Of a DNA stretch of 64,000 nt, positions 42,904 to 50,847 are shown piece after piece. Under the pieces are notes generated by a model, which was not told the DNA's origin, did not search any database, and was given only the letters and a program-made list of their open reading frames with translations. A program made the position numbers and the translations under genes. Each line of letters starts with the position of its first letter. Within the stretch, counting starts at the first letter, position 1. The stretch comes from Poriferisodalis sp965205175 (lineage in GTDB: Bacteria > Actinomycetota > Acidimicrobiia > Acidimicrobiales > Poriferisodalaceae), in assembly GCF_965205175.1 (NCBI RefSeq), contig NZ_OZ242038.1, positions 1,550,001-1,614,000 on the forward strand, read 5' to 3'.

Positions 42904-44823
42904 GTGCTTGATGTCGGGTTGTGCTCGTGTCGCGAATCTGATGAGCCGTCTGCGGGGGGGGGGGGTCATTGGGTAGTTGAGCGGCGGCGTGCTGCGTGTC
43001 TCGCGGCTCGGGGTGGTCGGCGTGGTTGGGTTTGGGGGCTGCTTGGGGTAGTGGTGTCGGTGTCGGTGGTGGTTGTCATGCCGTCGGGTGTGTCCGCCCA
43101 GGGTTCGGTGCCTGCGACCTTGACGCATATGTGGTTGGTGCCGTCTTCGGGTGGTCTGCAAGTCTTTGTGCCGAATCAGGGGGATCCGTCGATCACGAAG
43201 TTTCAGTACGTGATCGGCCCCGACTCCGGAAGCAATGCGTTTGCGGCGGTGCGGGATTCGACAGCGTGGCTGGACGTGGCTGGTTCAAGTGCGTCCACGA
43301 CGTCGTTCACGGTGCCAGCGTCGGGGCGGGTTATTGTGAAGGTGCGGGCGGTGAACGCGAATGGGCCCGGTACGCAGTCGTCGTTGTATTACGGCACGGC
43401 GAGGACGTCGAGCAATCTGATTGCGGTGTCGTTGGCGCCTGCGTCGGTGGCTGAAGGCAATGCGGGTACCACGGATGTGACGTTGTCGGTGACGCTGCCG
43501 TCTGCGGCGCCGGCGGGGGACCGGGTGTTGACGGTGTCGGTGCATGCGGGCAACACGGGTGCGCCGACGGCATCGAAGGAGAACACGAATTACGCTGCGA
43601 CGTCGTGTTCGGCGCCGTCTGCGGCAGACGCGGATGTGTGTTGGCCGAACGGGCGGACGATCACGGTGCCTGAAGGCCAGACGGAGGGTTCTTTGGTGTT
43701 TCGTGTGCGGGGCGACGTCACGCAGGAGAACAAGTACGAGGTGGTGTACTTGTACCCGCACGACGGTGGTTTTGTGGTGAGGGGCGGGGCGATGCTAGAG
43801 ATCATCGACGACGACGGCACCAACGCACCCACTACGACAACCACATCGACTACGACAACCACTACGACATCGCCGACCACGACGACCACTACGACAACGG
43901 CGCCGCCGACTACGACTACGACAACCACTACGACATCGCCGACCACGACGACCACTACGACTACGACGACTGCTGCGACGACCAGCACGACGACGGCGGC
44001 GCCGCGGCCTGCGTCGGGTGGAGGCTCGGGCGGCGGTGGGGGTTCAGGCGGAGGCGGCGGCTCCGGCGGTTCGGGAGGTTCTGGATCGGGTGGTGTGGCG
44101 GTGTCGGGCAGGCCGTGGCAGCCGTCGGGTGTGCGCGTCGAGTCCGGCGGCGGTGTGCTGCTGGTGTCGTGGTCGGTGCCGGGCGGCGGTGCCTGTGGGG
44201 CGTCGGGGTTCTTGGTGCGTGTCCGCGAACAGTCTCGTGGCGGCGGGTCGGGTGGGGGGCGTGTGGTGGCGGAGTCGCTGGTGCTCTCAGGCGTGACGAG
44301 CTGGCTGGTGACCGGCCTCACCCCCGGGGTGAGCTACACAGCGGAGGTGCTGGCGTACAGCGCTGTGTGTTGGAGCTTCTCGCCGCCGGCGACGCGCGCG
44401 TTCGCTGTGACCGCGGCGGGCAGGCCGCCGGTTCCGCCGAGGCGTCCGTTGATGAGCCCGATGCCGGTGCAGGAACTGAAAGTGGACACCGGCAAGCCGG
44501 GTCGGGTGACGGTCACCTGGGCCAAGCCCGCTGCCGCGCCGGATGTGCAGCGTGATGTGCGTTGCGCGTACACCCGTGCGGGTGTGCCGCATTGGGTGAA
44601 GACCGTTCGTTATGCCTATGAGGTGCGCAATGTGACCACCGGTGAACGCGTCGGGGCGGGCACCTTCGAGTCCGCTGGCCCGACGCTGGCTCGCACCGTG
44701 AGTCTCACCGGCCACGCAGCGGGTGCCGGCTATCGGCTGCGGGCAAGCGTCGTGGCCTATTCGGAGACCTGCAAACGCTGGTCTGCGATACGCCGCGTCT
44801 TCTGGTGGACCAAAGCCCCGTAG
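42904..44823 (+). CDS. Secreted fibronectin/Calx-beta mosaic protein with Thr- and Gly-rich linkers
   Basis: 639 residues from GTG 42904, but the start is uncertain because a 12-G tract (42954-42965) lies before the signal peptide (RRGWVWGLLGVVVSVSVVVVMPSGVSAQG). Order after cleavage: a fibronectin-like beta domain (about 75-165), a Calx-beta-like domain (SVAEGNAGTTDVTLSVTLP to EIIDDDG, about 165-298), a nearly pure Thr linker (about 300-360), a Gly/Ser linker (about 368-395), and two fibronectin type III-like domains with paired Cys (GACGAS/AVCWSF; RCAYTR/ETCKRW). This looks like a cell-surface or extracellular adhesin or fibre protein. No sortase motif or membrane anchor is visible at the C-terminus (WWTKAP). 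With 13 or 10 Gs the ATG at 42941 would become the in-frame start instead. Confidence 0.75.
   Translation: MLDVGLCSCRESDEPSAGGGGHWVVERRRAACLAARGGRRGWVWGLLGVVVSVSVVVVMPSGVSAQGSVPATLTHMWLVPSSGGLQVFVPNQGDPSITKFQYVIGPDSGSNAFAAVRDSTAWLDVAGSSASTTSFTVPASGRVIVKVRAVNANGPGTQSSLYYGTARTSSNLIAVSLAPASVAEGNAGTTDVTLSVTLPSAAPAGDRVLTVSVHAGNTGAPTASKENTNYAATSCSAPSAADADVCWPNGRTITVPEGQTEGSLVFRVRGDVTQENKYEVVYLYPHDGGFVVRGGAMLEIIDDDGTNAPTTTTTSTTTTTTTSPTTTTTTTTAPPTTTTTTTTTSPTTTTTTTTTTAATTSTTTAAPRPASGGGSGGGGGSGGGGGSGGSGGSGSGGVAVSGRPWQPSGVRVESGGGVLLVSWSVPGGGACGASGFLVRVREQSRGGGSGGGRVVAESLVLSGVTSWLVTGLTPGVSYTAEVLAYSAVCWSFSPPATRAFAVTAAGRPPVPPRRPLMSPMPVQELKVDTGKPGRVTVTWAKPAAAPDVQRDVRCAYTRAGVPHWVKTVRYAYEVRNVTTGERVGAGTFESAGPTLARTVSLTGHAAGAGYRLRASVVAYSETCKRWSAIRRVFWWTKAP
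42954..42965 (+). repeat. Homopolymeric tract of 12 G in the 5' coding region
   Basis: Twelve consecutive G follow TGC at 42951-42953 and precede TCATTGG. The tract falls between possible start codons (GTG 42904, ATG 42941) and the signal-peptide codons. At 12 G the GTG frame is open; at 13 or 10 G the ATG frame would open instead. Such tracts change length by replication slippage and are typical of contingency loci, but also of sequencing errors. Confidence 0.9.
43851..43961 (+). repeat. Direct 45-bp repeat in the Thr-rich linker
   Basis: A 45-base segment at 43851-43895 is repeated perfectly at 43917-43961, separated by 21 bases. Both are built of ACC/ACG/ACT/ACA Thr codons with one SPT interruption each. 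The length and identity suggest recent duplication, so the linker length may vary between strains. Confidence 0.85.
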
Positions 44824-45020
44824 GCGCAGTGGTCGGCTGCGCCGGCCGCGCGGCAGCCGCAGCCCAAAGCTCGACAGGTCGCCGCCACCACCGCTGCGAG
44901 CCTCCGACGAGCGGCCGGCGAATGATCTCGCCAACCAGGGCGGAGCGCGGGCAGGCAGGCCGCGGGTACTGGGCATCGCCCGTTGCGTGCGGTGAGTGAT
45001 CTCCACAACGAGGGCGGGGT

Positions 45021-45117
45021 GTGGGCAGGGGCCTCCGCGCGCAGTTCTGCGACGCCACGCACCCCGCGCGTTCAACAGATGCGTCGCAGCTGTTTGAGCA
45101 CGGAGGCCCCTGCCCAC
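45021..45117. repeat. Nested inverted repeat (17 bp outer, 9 bp inner)
   Basis: GTGGGCAGGGGCCTCCG at 45021-45037 is the exact reverse complement of 45101-45117, and CTGCGACGC at 45048-45056 is the exact reverse complement of 45081-45089. Transcribed, this would fold into a long two-stem hairpin. It could be a terminator for the secreted-protein gene, a structured RNA, or part of a mobile repeat. There is no U-run after it. Confidence 0.75.
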
Positions 45118-45164
45118 GCTCCGCCCGGGCTTGACGCTGACACGGCCATGCGCAGTTCGACCCA
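45068..45164. repeat. 97-bp direct repeat, copy A
   Basis: From GCGTTCAA to TTCGACCCA. It matches copy B (45233-45329) across its length with a modest number of differences. Both contain the invariant core GTCGCAGCTGTTTGAGCA and then CGGAGGCCCCTGCCCAC. Copy A also supplies the right arm of the inverted repeat. Confidence 0.8.
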
Positions 45165-45232
45165 GCAGCTCCTGCCCGCAATCCGCCCGGACACAACACA
45201 GCCACCAGCCACAGCGACGCCAGCAACCTCCA

Positions 45233-45329
45233 GCGTTCAGCAATGACGTCGCAGCTGTTTGAGCACGGAGGCCCCTGCCCACACTCCGCCCGGACGCAAC
45301 ATTGTCACGGCCACGCGCAGTTCGACCCA
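45233..45329. repeat. 97-bp direct repeat, copy B
   Basis: Second copy, beginning GCGTTCAGCAATGACGTCGC and ending TTCGACCCA, 68 bases after copy A. Because it repeats the left-hand copy so closely, the ATG at 45259 inside it is a poor start for the downstream gene. Confidence 0.8.
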
Positions 45330-45384
45330 TCTCAGACTTCGACAGATACACAGATACCCTGACCAATTCGGCAAGGACGAAACG

Positions 45385-47880
45385 GTGCTGAGCGAACCAC
45401 TCGACGAATGGGTGCGGCCGTGGTGGGCTGAGCGCCAGTTGGACCCGGCTTCGGCGGCCTACGCACCTGCACCGAGCGAGGTGCAGTACTGGCGCGGTGA
45501 GCACCAGGTCAGCGACACCATCCTTGCCAACACGCTCGGGCGCTCATGGACGACGGTCGGACGGCCTGAGACGCTCGACAGAGCTGCTGTTGACCCACGG
45601 GGTTTGACGGTGTGGAGAAGGTGGTCACTGGATTGGTGGCTGCGGGTGGGCGAGGAGTGGATCTACCCCTCGCGCGAGCCGACGGTCCGCCAGCGCTTGG
45701 TCGAGGGGATGCCAGTGGTGGAGACCGTCGTGCGGGTCGGCGGCGGCGATGTCACGCACCGGGTTGCGGCGGCCCGAGGCACTGCCGTGCAGCTTGATGA
45801 CGCTGTGCGCCACGTCAGACAGCGGCCGGTGCAGCAATCGGGGCCAAAATGGTGGGGCCGGCGACACAGCCTCGCGCCGTCCGCCCCCCGTCGCACGGCC
45901 CGGCAGCCGAACCGTGTGGCACCCGACGCGCGAGCGAACGCCGTTCCGGAAGTGTTCATCATCGAGATCGCTAATCGCACGGCAGCCCCCATGGCCGTTG
46001 CGCTGGCTGCGCGGCCGTTCAATTTCGGTGCTTGGCAACATGTCCATGGCGACTTCTGGGAATGGTCGGCGGTGTGGGGGATTGACCAGATCTCCGCAGC
46101 TGGCCAAGTGATGACGCTCGATGACGGCTTTCGTCATGCACTTGGCCGTGTCACGGTCATCTTTGATCGTGCGCCGGGCGACATCGTGATGGCCAACGCA
46201 GGCGCCGACTGTGCTGCGATGCTCGCGGCTGCCGACAGTGCGGCAATGACCCACCCCCACGCGGCGCGGACCTGCTCGGGCCCCACCGGCGCCGCGGCAG
46301 GAGACCTGTCCGTCGATCCGCTGCAAGCGTCGCCATCCGCGCCTGCGGCCGTTTCGGTCGAGTGTTCGCAGCACTTGGCCAATGCTGCCGCGGTATTTCC
46401 CTTGGTGTCTGGAGCGACGTTGCGCGTCGCTGTCGTCGAGCGCGGCACCGCGTTCGACTGGGATGACTCCGCCAGCCCTGCGCTGGGCGGTGCTGTGCTG
46501 GCAGCCGTTCCGGGCTTGGACCGTGTGGCCAGCGGCTGGCGAAAGCGCGTCAACGCCGGCTGCAGGCTGGAGCTGCCCAGCGGTCGGCTTGCTGCCGCAG
46601 CGCTCAGCGCCCGCGCCGCACAGCTGCTCTCGACCGCTCCCTTCGACGACGGCGCAGGCGTCGCGGGACCGATGCTCGCGTCGGCGTTGGATGTGGACCT
46701 CATGCAGCCCGGCGACGACCTCGTGCAGCTGTCCGCACTTGTGGAGTCGGGCATGGCCGATCAGGTTCGGGACCTCCTGTTGCGTCAGGCTCAGGCGCAG
46801 AGTCCTCGGGGCGAAACCACTGCTATGGGCGTCTCGGTGACCGGCACGTCGCTCGTGCTCGTTGAACATTTGCTGACGCTGCAGCCCGATCCTGCCTTCG
46901 CGCACGCCCTCGGGGAGTTCGTGGCGTCGGCCGCACGTTGGCTCGTTGAGCGAAGCGCAGCCGAGCGGGAAGAACCGTGGACTATCCGCGAGGGCCTGCG
47001 TGCCGGCTACCGGCTGCTGTTGCGGCTCGGCGCAGATCGTGCGGCGCATGCGCTTGGTCGCGCGGCGATGTCGCTGCCGGAGTTGCTGCGCACCGATGTC
47101 GGAGCTGCCCCGGGATCTTCGACGGCGTACCGCGACAGATGGGGCCAGCTGCCATGGGAACGCCCGCCTCAACCGTGGATCTCGGGTCCGACTCAGCCAT
47201 GGGATTGGGAACGCCACGACACCGGACTGTGGATCTGCGCAGCAGTGCCCTGGGCGCCGCCGTTGCCCTTCGTGAGGTCCGAGCCGGCTGTAGGCACGCC
47301 GGACGACTTCGTGCCGGACATTGAGGTGTCACGCGGCAACGACATGGTGGCCACAGCGCTCCTGGCGTTCGCGGAGGTTCGACCGGCACCGGCTCGTGCC
47401 TTCGGGCGACTCGAGGCCATGGTCTCGGTGGCGTCGCCGACGTTGAACTGGCCTACGTTTCTGCACCCAAGCCTGCGGACAGGCACCAACGGGACGGGCC
47501 ACGACCTCACCGTGGGCGGACTGTTCGTGCGGACGCTGTTGCGATTGCTGGTCGATGTGCCAGATCGCGGCGTGGCCGACAGCGATTCCACGAACAACCC
47601 GGCCGAACTGCGGCTGGCCGCGCATTGGCCGGCGGCATGGCTGGGTCAGCCAGTCGAGGTGCATGACGTTCCGACACGCATCGGCTCAGTGTCGTGGGCC
47701 GTGCGCTGGCACGGCGAGCGGCCAGCGCTGCTGTGGGAGGTGGTGCCTCATCGTCGAGACGACCCCGACGGAGATGACTCAGGCGCAGTTGCGCTTGCAG
47801 TCACGGCGCCGGGACTGGACCGATCGTTCACCGCGACCGGCTGGCAGGGCGAGACCTTGCTGGCGCCACTGCCCGCCTAG
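45385..47880 (+). CDS. Large protein of unknown function (831 aa)
   Basis: From GTG 45385 the protein has about 831 residues; the frame is open to 45259 but that part lies in the repeat element. I do not recognise the family. The N-terminal half is Trp-rich and beta-like (VRPWWAERQLDPASAAY, TVWRRWSLDWWLRVGEEWIYPS, VFIIEIANRTAAPMAVALAARPFNF, VHGDFWEWSAVWGIDQI), somewhat like a carbohydrate-active N-terminal sandwich. The second half is Ala/Leu-rich and helical (QVRDLLLRQAQAQ, LVEHLLTLQPDPAF, YRLLLRLGADRAAHALGRA), then a short beta C-terminus. The overall plan (beta-sandwich plus alpha toroid) recalls glucoamylase-like glycosidases, but I see no catalytic signature, so this is only a guess. No signal peptide. 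Confidence 0.7.
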   Translation: MLSEPLDEWVRPWWAERQLDPASAAYAPAPSEVQYWRGEHQVSDTILANTLGRSWTTVGRPETLDRAAVDPRGLTVWRRWSLDWWLRVGEEWIYPSREPTVRQRLVEGMPVVETVVRVGGGDVTHRVAAARGTAVQLDDAVRHVRQRPVQQSGPKWWGRRHSLAPSAPRRTARQPNRVAPDARANAVPEVFIIEIANRTAAPMAVALAARPFNFGAWQHVHGDFWEWSAVWGIDQISAAGQVMTLDDGFRHALGRVTVIFDRAPGDIVMANAGADCAAMLAAADSAAMTHPHAARTCSGPTGAAAGDLSVDPLQASPSAPAAVSVECSQHLANAAAVFPLVSGATLRVAVVERGTAFDWDDSASPALGGAVLAAVPGLDRVASGWRKRVNAGCRLELPSGRLAAAALSARAAQLLSTAPFDDGAGVAGPMLASALDVDLMQPGDDLVQLSALVESGMADQVRDLLLRQAQAQSPRGETTAMGVSVTGTSLVLVEHLLTLQPDPAFAHALGEFVASAARWLVERSAAEREEPWTIREGLRAGYRLLLRLGADRAAHALGRAAMSLPELLRTDVGAAPGSSTAYRDRWGQLPWERPPQPWISGPTQPWDWERHDTGLWICAAVPWAPPLPFVRSEPAVGTPDDFVPDIEVSRGNDMVATALLAFAEVRPAPARAFGRLEAMVSVASPTLNWPTFLHPSLRTGTNGTGHDLTVGGLFVRTLLRLLVDVPDRGVADSDSTNNPAELRLAAHWPAAWLGQPVEVHDVPTRIGSVSWAVRWHGERPALLWEVVPHRRDDPDGDDSGAVALAVTAPGLDRSFTATGWQGETLLAPLPA

Positions 47881-47993
47881 CGCTGTCGAGGCCGGCACCG
47901 TGCCGGCAGACCGCGGCGGCCATGTCGAACACCGAGGTCGTCATCGAGTCAAATTGCAAGAGCGCATTCGGGGTGGGCGCTAGCTTCGGCCCG

Positions 47994-48701
47994 ATGACAT
48001 CGCGGCCGAGCCTCTCATTTGAGCGGAGCTGCTGGGAAGCGGGCGAGACGACGGTCGTCGGTGTGGACGAGGTAGGACGCGGTGCTTGGGCCGGGCCGCT
48101 GACGGTCGGCGCGGCTGTTGTCGCGCCGCACGGCCGCGTGAACGGCATCCGCGATTCCAAACAACTGCGCCCCCATGTGCGCAAGCAGCTCTTCGGCCGC
48201 ATCGACCGGTGGGCCCGAGCCTGGTCGGTGGGCCACGCCACCCCTGCGGAATGTGACCAGGTCGGCATGACCGAAGCGCTTCGCCTCGCCACCCGGCGGG
48301 CCTTGGACCTGTTGCCGGTGGCGCCGGATCGGGTGCTGCTCGACGGCAACGTCAACTTCGTGAACTGGCGCCCCAGCAAGGCCCTCGTGCAGGGAGACCG
48401 ACGCTGCCTGTCCATAGCGGCAGCTTCGATCATGGCCAAGGTGGTGCGGGACCGCATCATGGCCGTGCTGGCGGCCGATTTCCCTCCCTACCGATTCGAG
48501 TCCAACAAGGGCTACCCGGCACCGGTCCACCGCGCAGCGCTGGCCACCCACGGACCGTGTGCGATTCACCGGCTCAGCTGGGCGTTTGCCGAATCGCTGC
48601 CCGATGCCGAGCCAGTCCCGAGCCCAGCACACGGCGACTCCGAAGCGGCGCTGGCAACCTACGCGCAGGCCAGTGCGCCAACGGGCACGACGCTGTTCTG
48701 A
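47994..48701 (+). CDS. rnhB: Ribonuclease HII
   Basis: RNase HII removes RNA primers and single ribonucleotides from DNA. The active-site motif VVGVDEVGRGAWAGPL (Asp-Glu), the IRDSKQL segment, VLLDGN (Asp), SIAAASIMAKVVRDRIM and YRFESNKGYPAPVHRAAL are all present. ATG 47994 gives 235 residues starting MTSRPSLSFERS, which fits the family better than the longer frame from 47922. A short Ala/Pro tail follows the conserved core. The YbdK-like ligase follows 37 bases downstream. Confidence 0.95.
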   Translation: MTSRPSLSFERSCWEAGETTVVGVDEVGRGAWAGPLTVGAAVVAPHGRVNGIRDSKQLRPHVRKQLFGRIDRWARAWSVGHATPAECDQVGMTEALRLATRRALDLLPVAPDRVLLDGNVNFVNWRPSKALVQGDRRCLSIAAASIMAKVVRDRIMAVLAADFPPYRFESNKGYPAPVHRAALATHGPCAIHRLSWAFAESLPDAEPVPSPAHGDSEAALATYAQASAPTGTTLF

Positions 48702-48738
48702 CGCGCTTCGAGTGGCCGCTGTGGCACAATCACCGAGC

Positions 48739-49878
48739 GTGATCGACGAACCGAGTTGGACCATAGGCATCGAGGAGGAGTACCTCCTCGTCGAACGTGA
48801 CAGCGGCGCGCTGGTGTTCGCGCAGCCGCCTGGGCTCATCGAGCGGGTCGCGGAACTGCGTCATGGTCTCGTGAGTCCAGAGTTCTTCAGCGCGCAGATC
48901 GAGATCGGCACCGGCATCTGCCGTGACATGAAGCACCTGCGAGGCGACATCGGCTTGCTGAGGCTCGCGGTCACCGAAGCAGCCGCAGAGCATGGGCTTG
49001 CGCCGATCGCGGCGTCCTCCCATCCGTTCGCCAGACCCGACGGACTCGAGGTCACCGACAAGGACCGCTATCGGGCCATCGCTGAGGACCTCCAAGACGT
49101 CACACGCCAGTTCATCATTTCAGGGCTCCATGTCCATGTGGGCATTGAAGATCCTGAGCTGCGGATCGACCTGATGAACCAAGTGACCTACTTCTTGCCT
49201 CACCTGCTGGCGCTGTCGGCCTCGTCTCCGTACTGGATGGGCCGCGACACAGGACTCGCCAGCTACCGGTCCGCGGTGTACAAGACGCTGCCGCGCACCG
49301 GCCTGCCGCCGAAGTTCGATTCCTGGGCGGAGTTCCGGCGCCATGTCGACGTGCTGGTGAACGCCGGCATCATTGACGACACTTCCAAGGTGTGGTGGGA
49401 CATCCGGCCCTCGGAGCGCTACCCGACGCTGGAGATGCGGGTCACCGACCTGCCGACTCGGATGGAGGACACGGTGGCCATCGCGGCGGCATACGTCTGC
49501 TTGTTGCGGATGCTGTGGCGGCTGCGGCGAGCAAACCAGCGTTGGCGCGATTACGCGAACTTCCTGATCGGCGAGAACCTGTGGCGTGCCGAGCGATACG
49601 GCGTCGGCGGTTCGCTGATCGACTTGGGCAAGGGCACGCTGGTGTCCTGCGAGCACTTGGTGGACGAGCTGGTCGAGCTGGTGAGCCCTGATGCCGAGGC
49701 GCTCGGCTGTGTGCCTGAGATCCGCCACCTGCGCACCATCGCAGAGCGCGGCACCTCAGCGAGCCATCAGCGCACGGTGTACCAAGCAGCGCTGGACCAA
49801 GGAGCAAGCCACGACGAGGCACTCGTGGAGGTGGTGCAGCACCTCATCGAGCACACCCTCGCCCCACCCGATGCCTGA
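48739..49878 (+). CDS. YbdK-family carboxylate-amine ligase (glutamate-cysteine ligase type 2)
   Basis: A 379-residue GCS2-type ATP-dependent carboxylate-amine ligase. Characteristic stretches: WTIGIEEEYLLVERDSG, PEFFSAQIEIGTGICRDM, FIISGLHVHVGIED, PYWMGRDTGLASYRSAVY, VWWDIRPSERYPTLEMRVTDLPT and RYGVGGSLIDLGKG. These enzymes have weak gamma-glutamylcysteine synthetase activity; the real acceptor in actinobacteria is uncertain. GTG 48739 (VIDEPSW) is preferred because the fold starts immediately after it; the longer frame overlaps rnhB. Confidence 0.9.
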   Translation: MIDEPSWTIGIEEEYLLVERDSGALVFAQPPGLIERVAELRHGLVSPEFFSAQIEIGTGICRDMKHLRGDIGLLRLAVTEAAAEHGLAPIAASSHPFARPDGLEVTDKDRYRAIAEDLQDVTRQFIISGLHVHVGIEDPELRIDLMNQVTYFLPHLLALSASSPYWMGRDTGLASYRSAVYKTLPRTGLPPKFDSWAEFRRHVDVLVNAGIIDDTSKVWWDIRPSERYPTLEMRVTDLPTRMEDTVAIAAAYVCLLRMLWRLRRANQRWRDYANFLIGENLWRAERYGVGGSLIDLGKGTLVSCEHLVDELVELVSPDAEALGCVPEIRHLRTIAERGTSASHQRTVYQAALDQGASHDEALVEVVQHLIEHTLAPPDA

Positions 49879-50036
49879 CCCAGCCCCGACGACGCTGCGC
49901 CCGGTTCGCTGTCCGCGCGATGCGCGGCGCCGGTCAGCACAGCGCGGCCACACCGGTGCGCTCGTCTGCTAGCAGGTAGCACCCGAGCGGCGCGAGCCGA
50001 ATATCTCGTTGACACCGCACGCGACACCGCGATACA

Positions 50037-50693
50037 TTGAGTTTTGTGCAGGATACAGCCTTGATGACCATGGCGGTAGCAGTTGTGGTGGCGCTGCTTG
50101 GCATGCTGTGGCAGGGGCGCGGTACGGCCGCTCGATTCGACGCGCTGAACGACAAGATTGACGGGCTGCGTGCGGAACTCAGAATCGAAATTGCGGATGT
50201 CAAGAGAGACCTTCGCAGCGAGATACGCGAGGTCAAGAAGGATCTTCACGGCCAGATACATGAGGTCAGGGGTGACATGGCCGTAGTGAAAGAGAACATC
50301 GCTGCAGTCATGCAGGATGTGGGTGTGCTCAAGCAGGATGTGGGTGTGCTCAAGCAGGATGTGGGTGTGCTCAAGCAGGATGTGGGTGTGCTCAAGCAGG
50401 ATGTGGGTGTGCTCAAGCAGGATGTGGGTGTGCTTGAGCGGGATGTCGCTGTGCTCAAGCAGGATGTCGCCGCAGTCAAGCGGGATGTCGCCGCAGTCAA
50501 GCAGGATGTGGGTGCACTCAAGCAGGATATTGGCCGTCAGACTGCACGAATCGATCGTCAGACTGAGAGAATTGACCATCTCACTCGGGAAATAGCCGAT
50601 CTGACAGTACGAGTCGGCGGTGTAGAGATGCGTCTCGTTCGCGTTGAAGATCATCTTGACTTGCAGCCCGCCGCTGAGCCTCAGCCCGCCTGA
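50037..50693 (+). CDS. Membrane-anchored coiled-coil protein with heptad DNA repeat
   Basis: 218 residues from TTG 50037; GTG 50046 and ATG 50064 are alternatives. One N-terminal membrane segment (MAVAVVVALLGMLW) precedes a continuous coiled coil to near the C-terminus. The core is six near-identical QDVGVLK heptads followed by four diverged ones. The DNA repeat of exactly 21 bases therefore encodes exactly one heptad. The C-terminus ends AAEPQPA. It resembles the general class of DUF1640/apolipophorin-like coiled coils, but I cannot assign it. Function could be scaffold, spacer or phage-tail-like fibre; none is shown. Confidence 0.75.
   Translation: MSFVQDTALMTMAVAVVVALLGMLWQGRGTAARFDALNDKIDGLRAELRIEIADVKRDLRSEIREVKKDLHGQIHEVRGDMAVVKENIAAVMQDVGVLKQDVGVLKQDVGVLKQDVGVLKQDVGVLKQDVGVLERDVAVLKQDVAAVKRDVAAVKQDVGALKQDIGRQTARIDRQTERIDHLTREIADLTVRVGGVEMRLVRVEDHLDLQPAAEPQPA
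50313..50522 (+). repeat. 21-bp tandem repeat (10 units)
   Basis: CAGGATGTGGGTGTGCTCAAG occurs five times without change (50313-50417) and a sixth time with a small change (50418-50438). Four diverged units follow to 50522 (GTCGCTGTGCTC, GTCGCCGCAGTC variants). The perfect units must be recently expanded, and unit number could vary between strains without breaking the frame. Confidence 0.95.
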
Positions 50694-50720
50694 TCTTCAA
50701 ACAGATGAGCCGGGCACGAG

Positions 50721-50749
50721 CCTATTGTCAACCTAGTGTTGACCATAGG
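50721..50749. terminator. Near-perfect 29-bp inverted repeat between convergent genes
   Basis: CCTATTGTCAAC-CTAGT-GTTGACCATAGG: twelve-base arms with one T/C mismatch around a 5-base loop. It lies 28 bases after the stop of the heptad-repeat gene and between two convergent genes, so a bidirectional terminator is likely. There is no clean T-run beside it. A second, perfect 14-base palindrome (GCGATTCGAATCGC) is at 50765-50778; an operator role is the alternative. Confidence 0.5.
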
Positions 50750-50847
50750 GCGCACGGCATTCGGGCGATTCGAATCGCAGTTTGCGATACAACACAATTC
50801 TGACTTTTTCTTCGATTTCAAGTAGTTGCATCTGCGCGGTGTGGCGC

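Larger units (their letters stand above)
44824..45384. other. Intergenic region with large direct and inverted repeats
   Basis: About 560 bases without a convincing gene. It holds a 97-base direct repeat (45068-45164 and 45233-45329), a 17-base perfect inverted pair (45021-45037 with 45101-45117) and a nested 9-base inverted pair (45048-45056 with 45081-45089). Open frames that cross it (a 405-codon minus-strand ORF and the upstream extension of the next gene) are built from the repeats and look spurious. Confidence 0.75.

Noticed and set aside
44287..45504. 405-codon minus-strand ORF across the secreted-protein 3' end and the repeats
   Set aside because: It is antisense to a well-supported gene and otherwise made of repeat units (GRSVGRGLRAQTAAT twice), with no domain.
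50313..50522. CRISPR array
   Set aside because: The 21-bp units are contiguous with no spacers and encode a heptad in frame.
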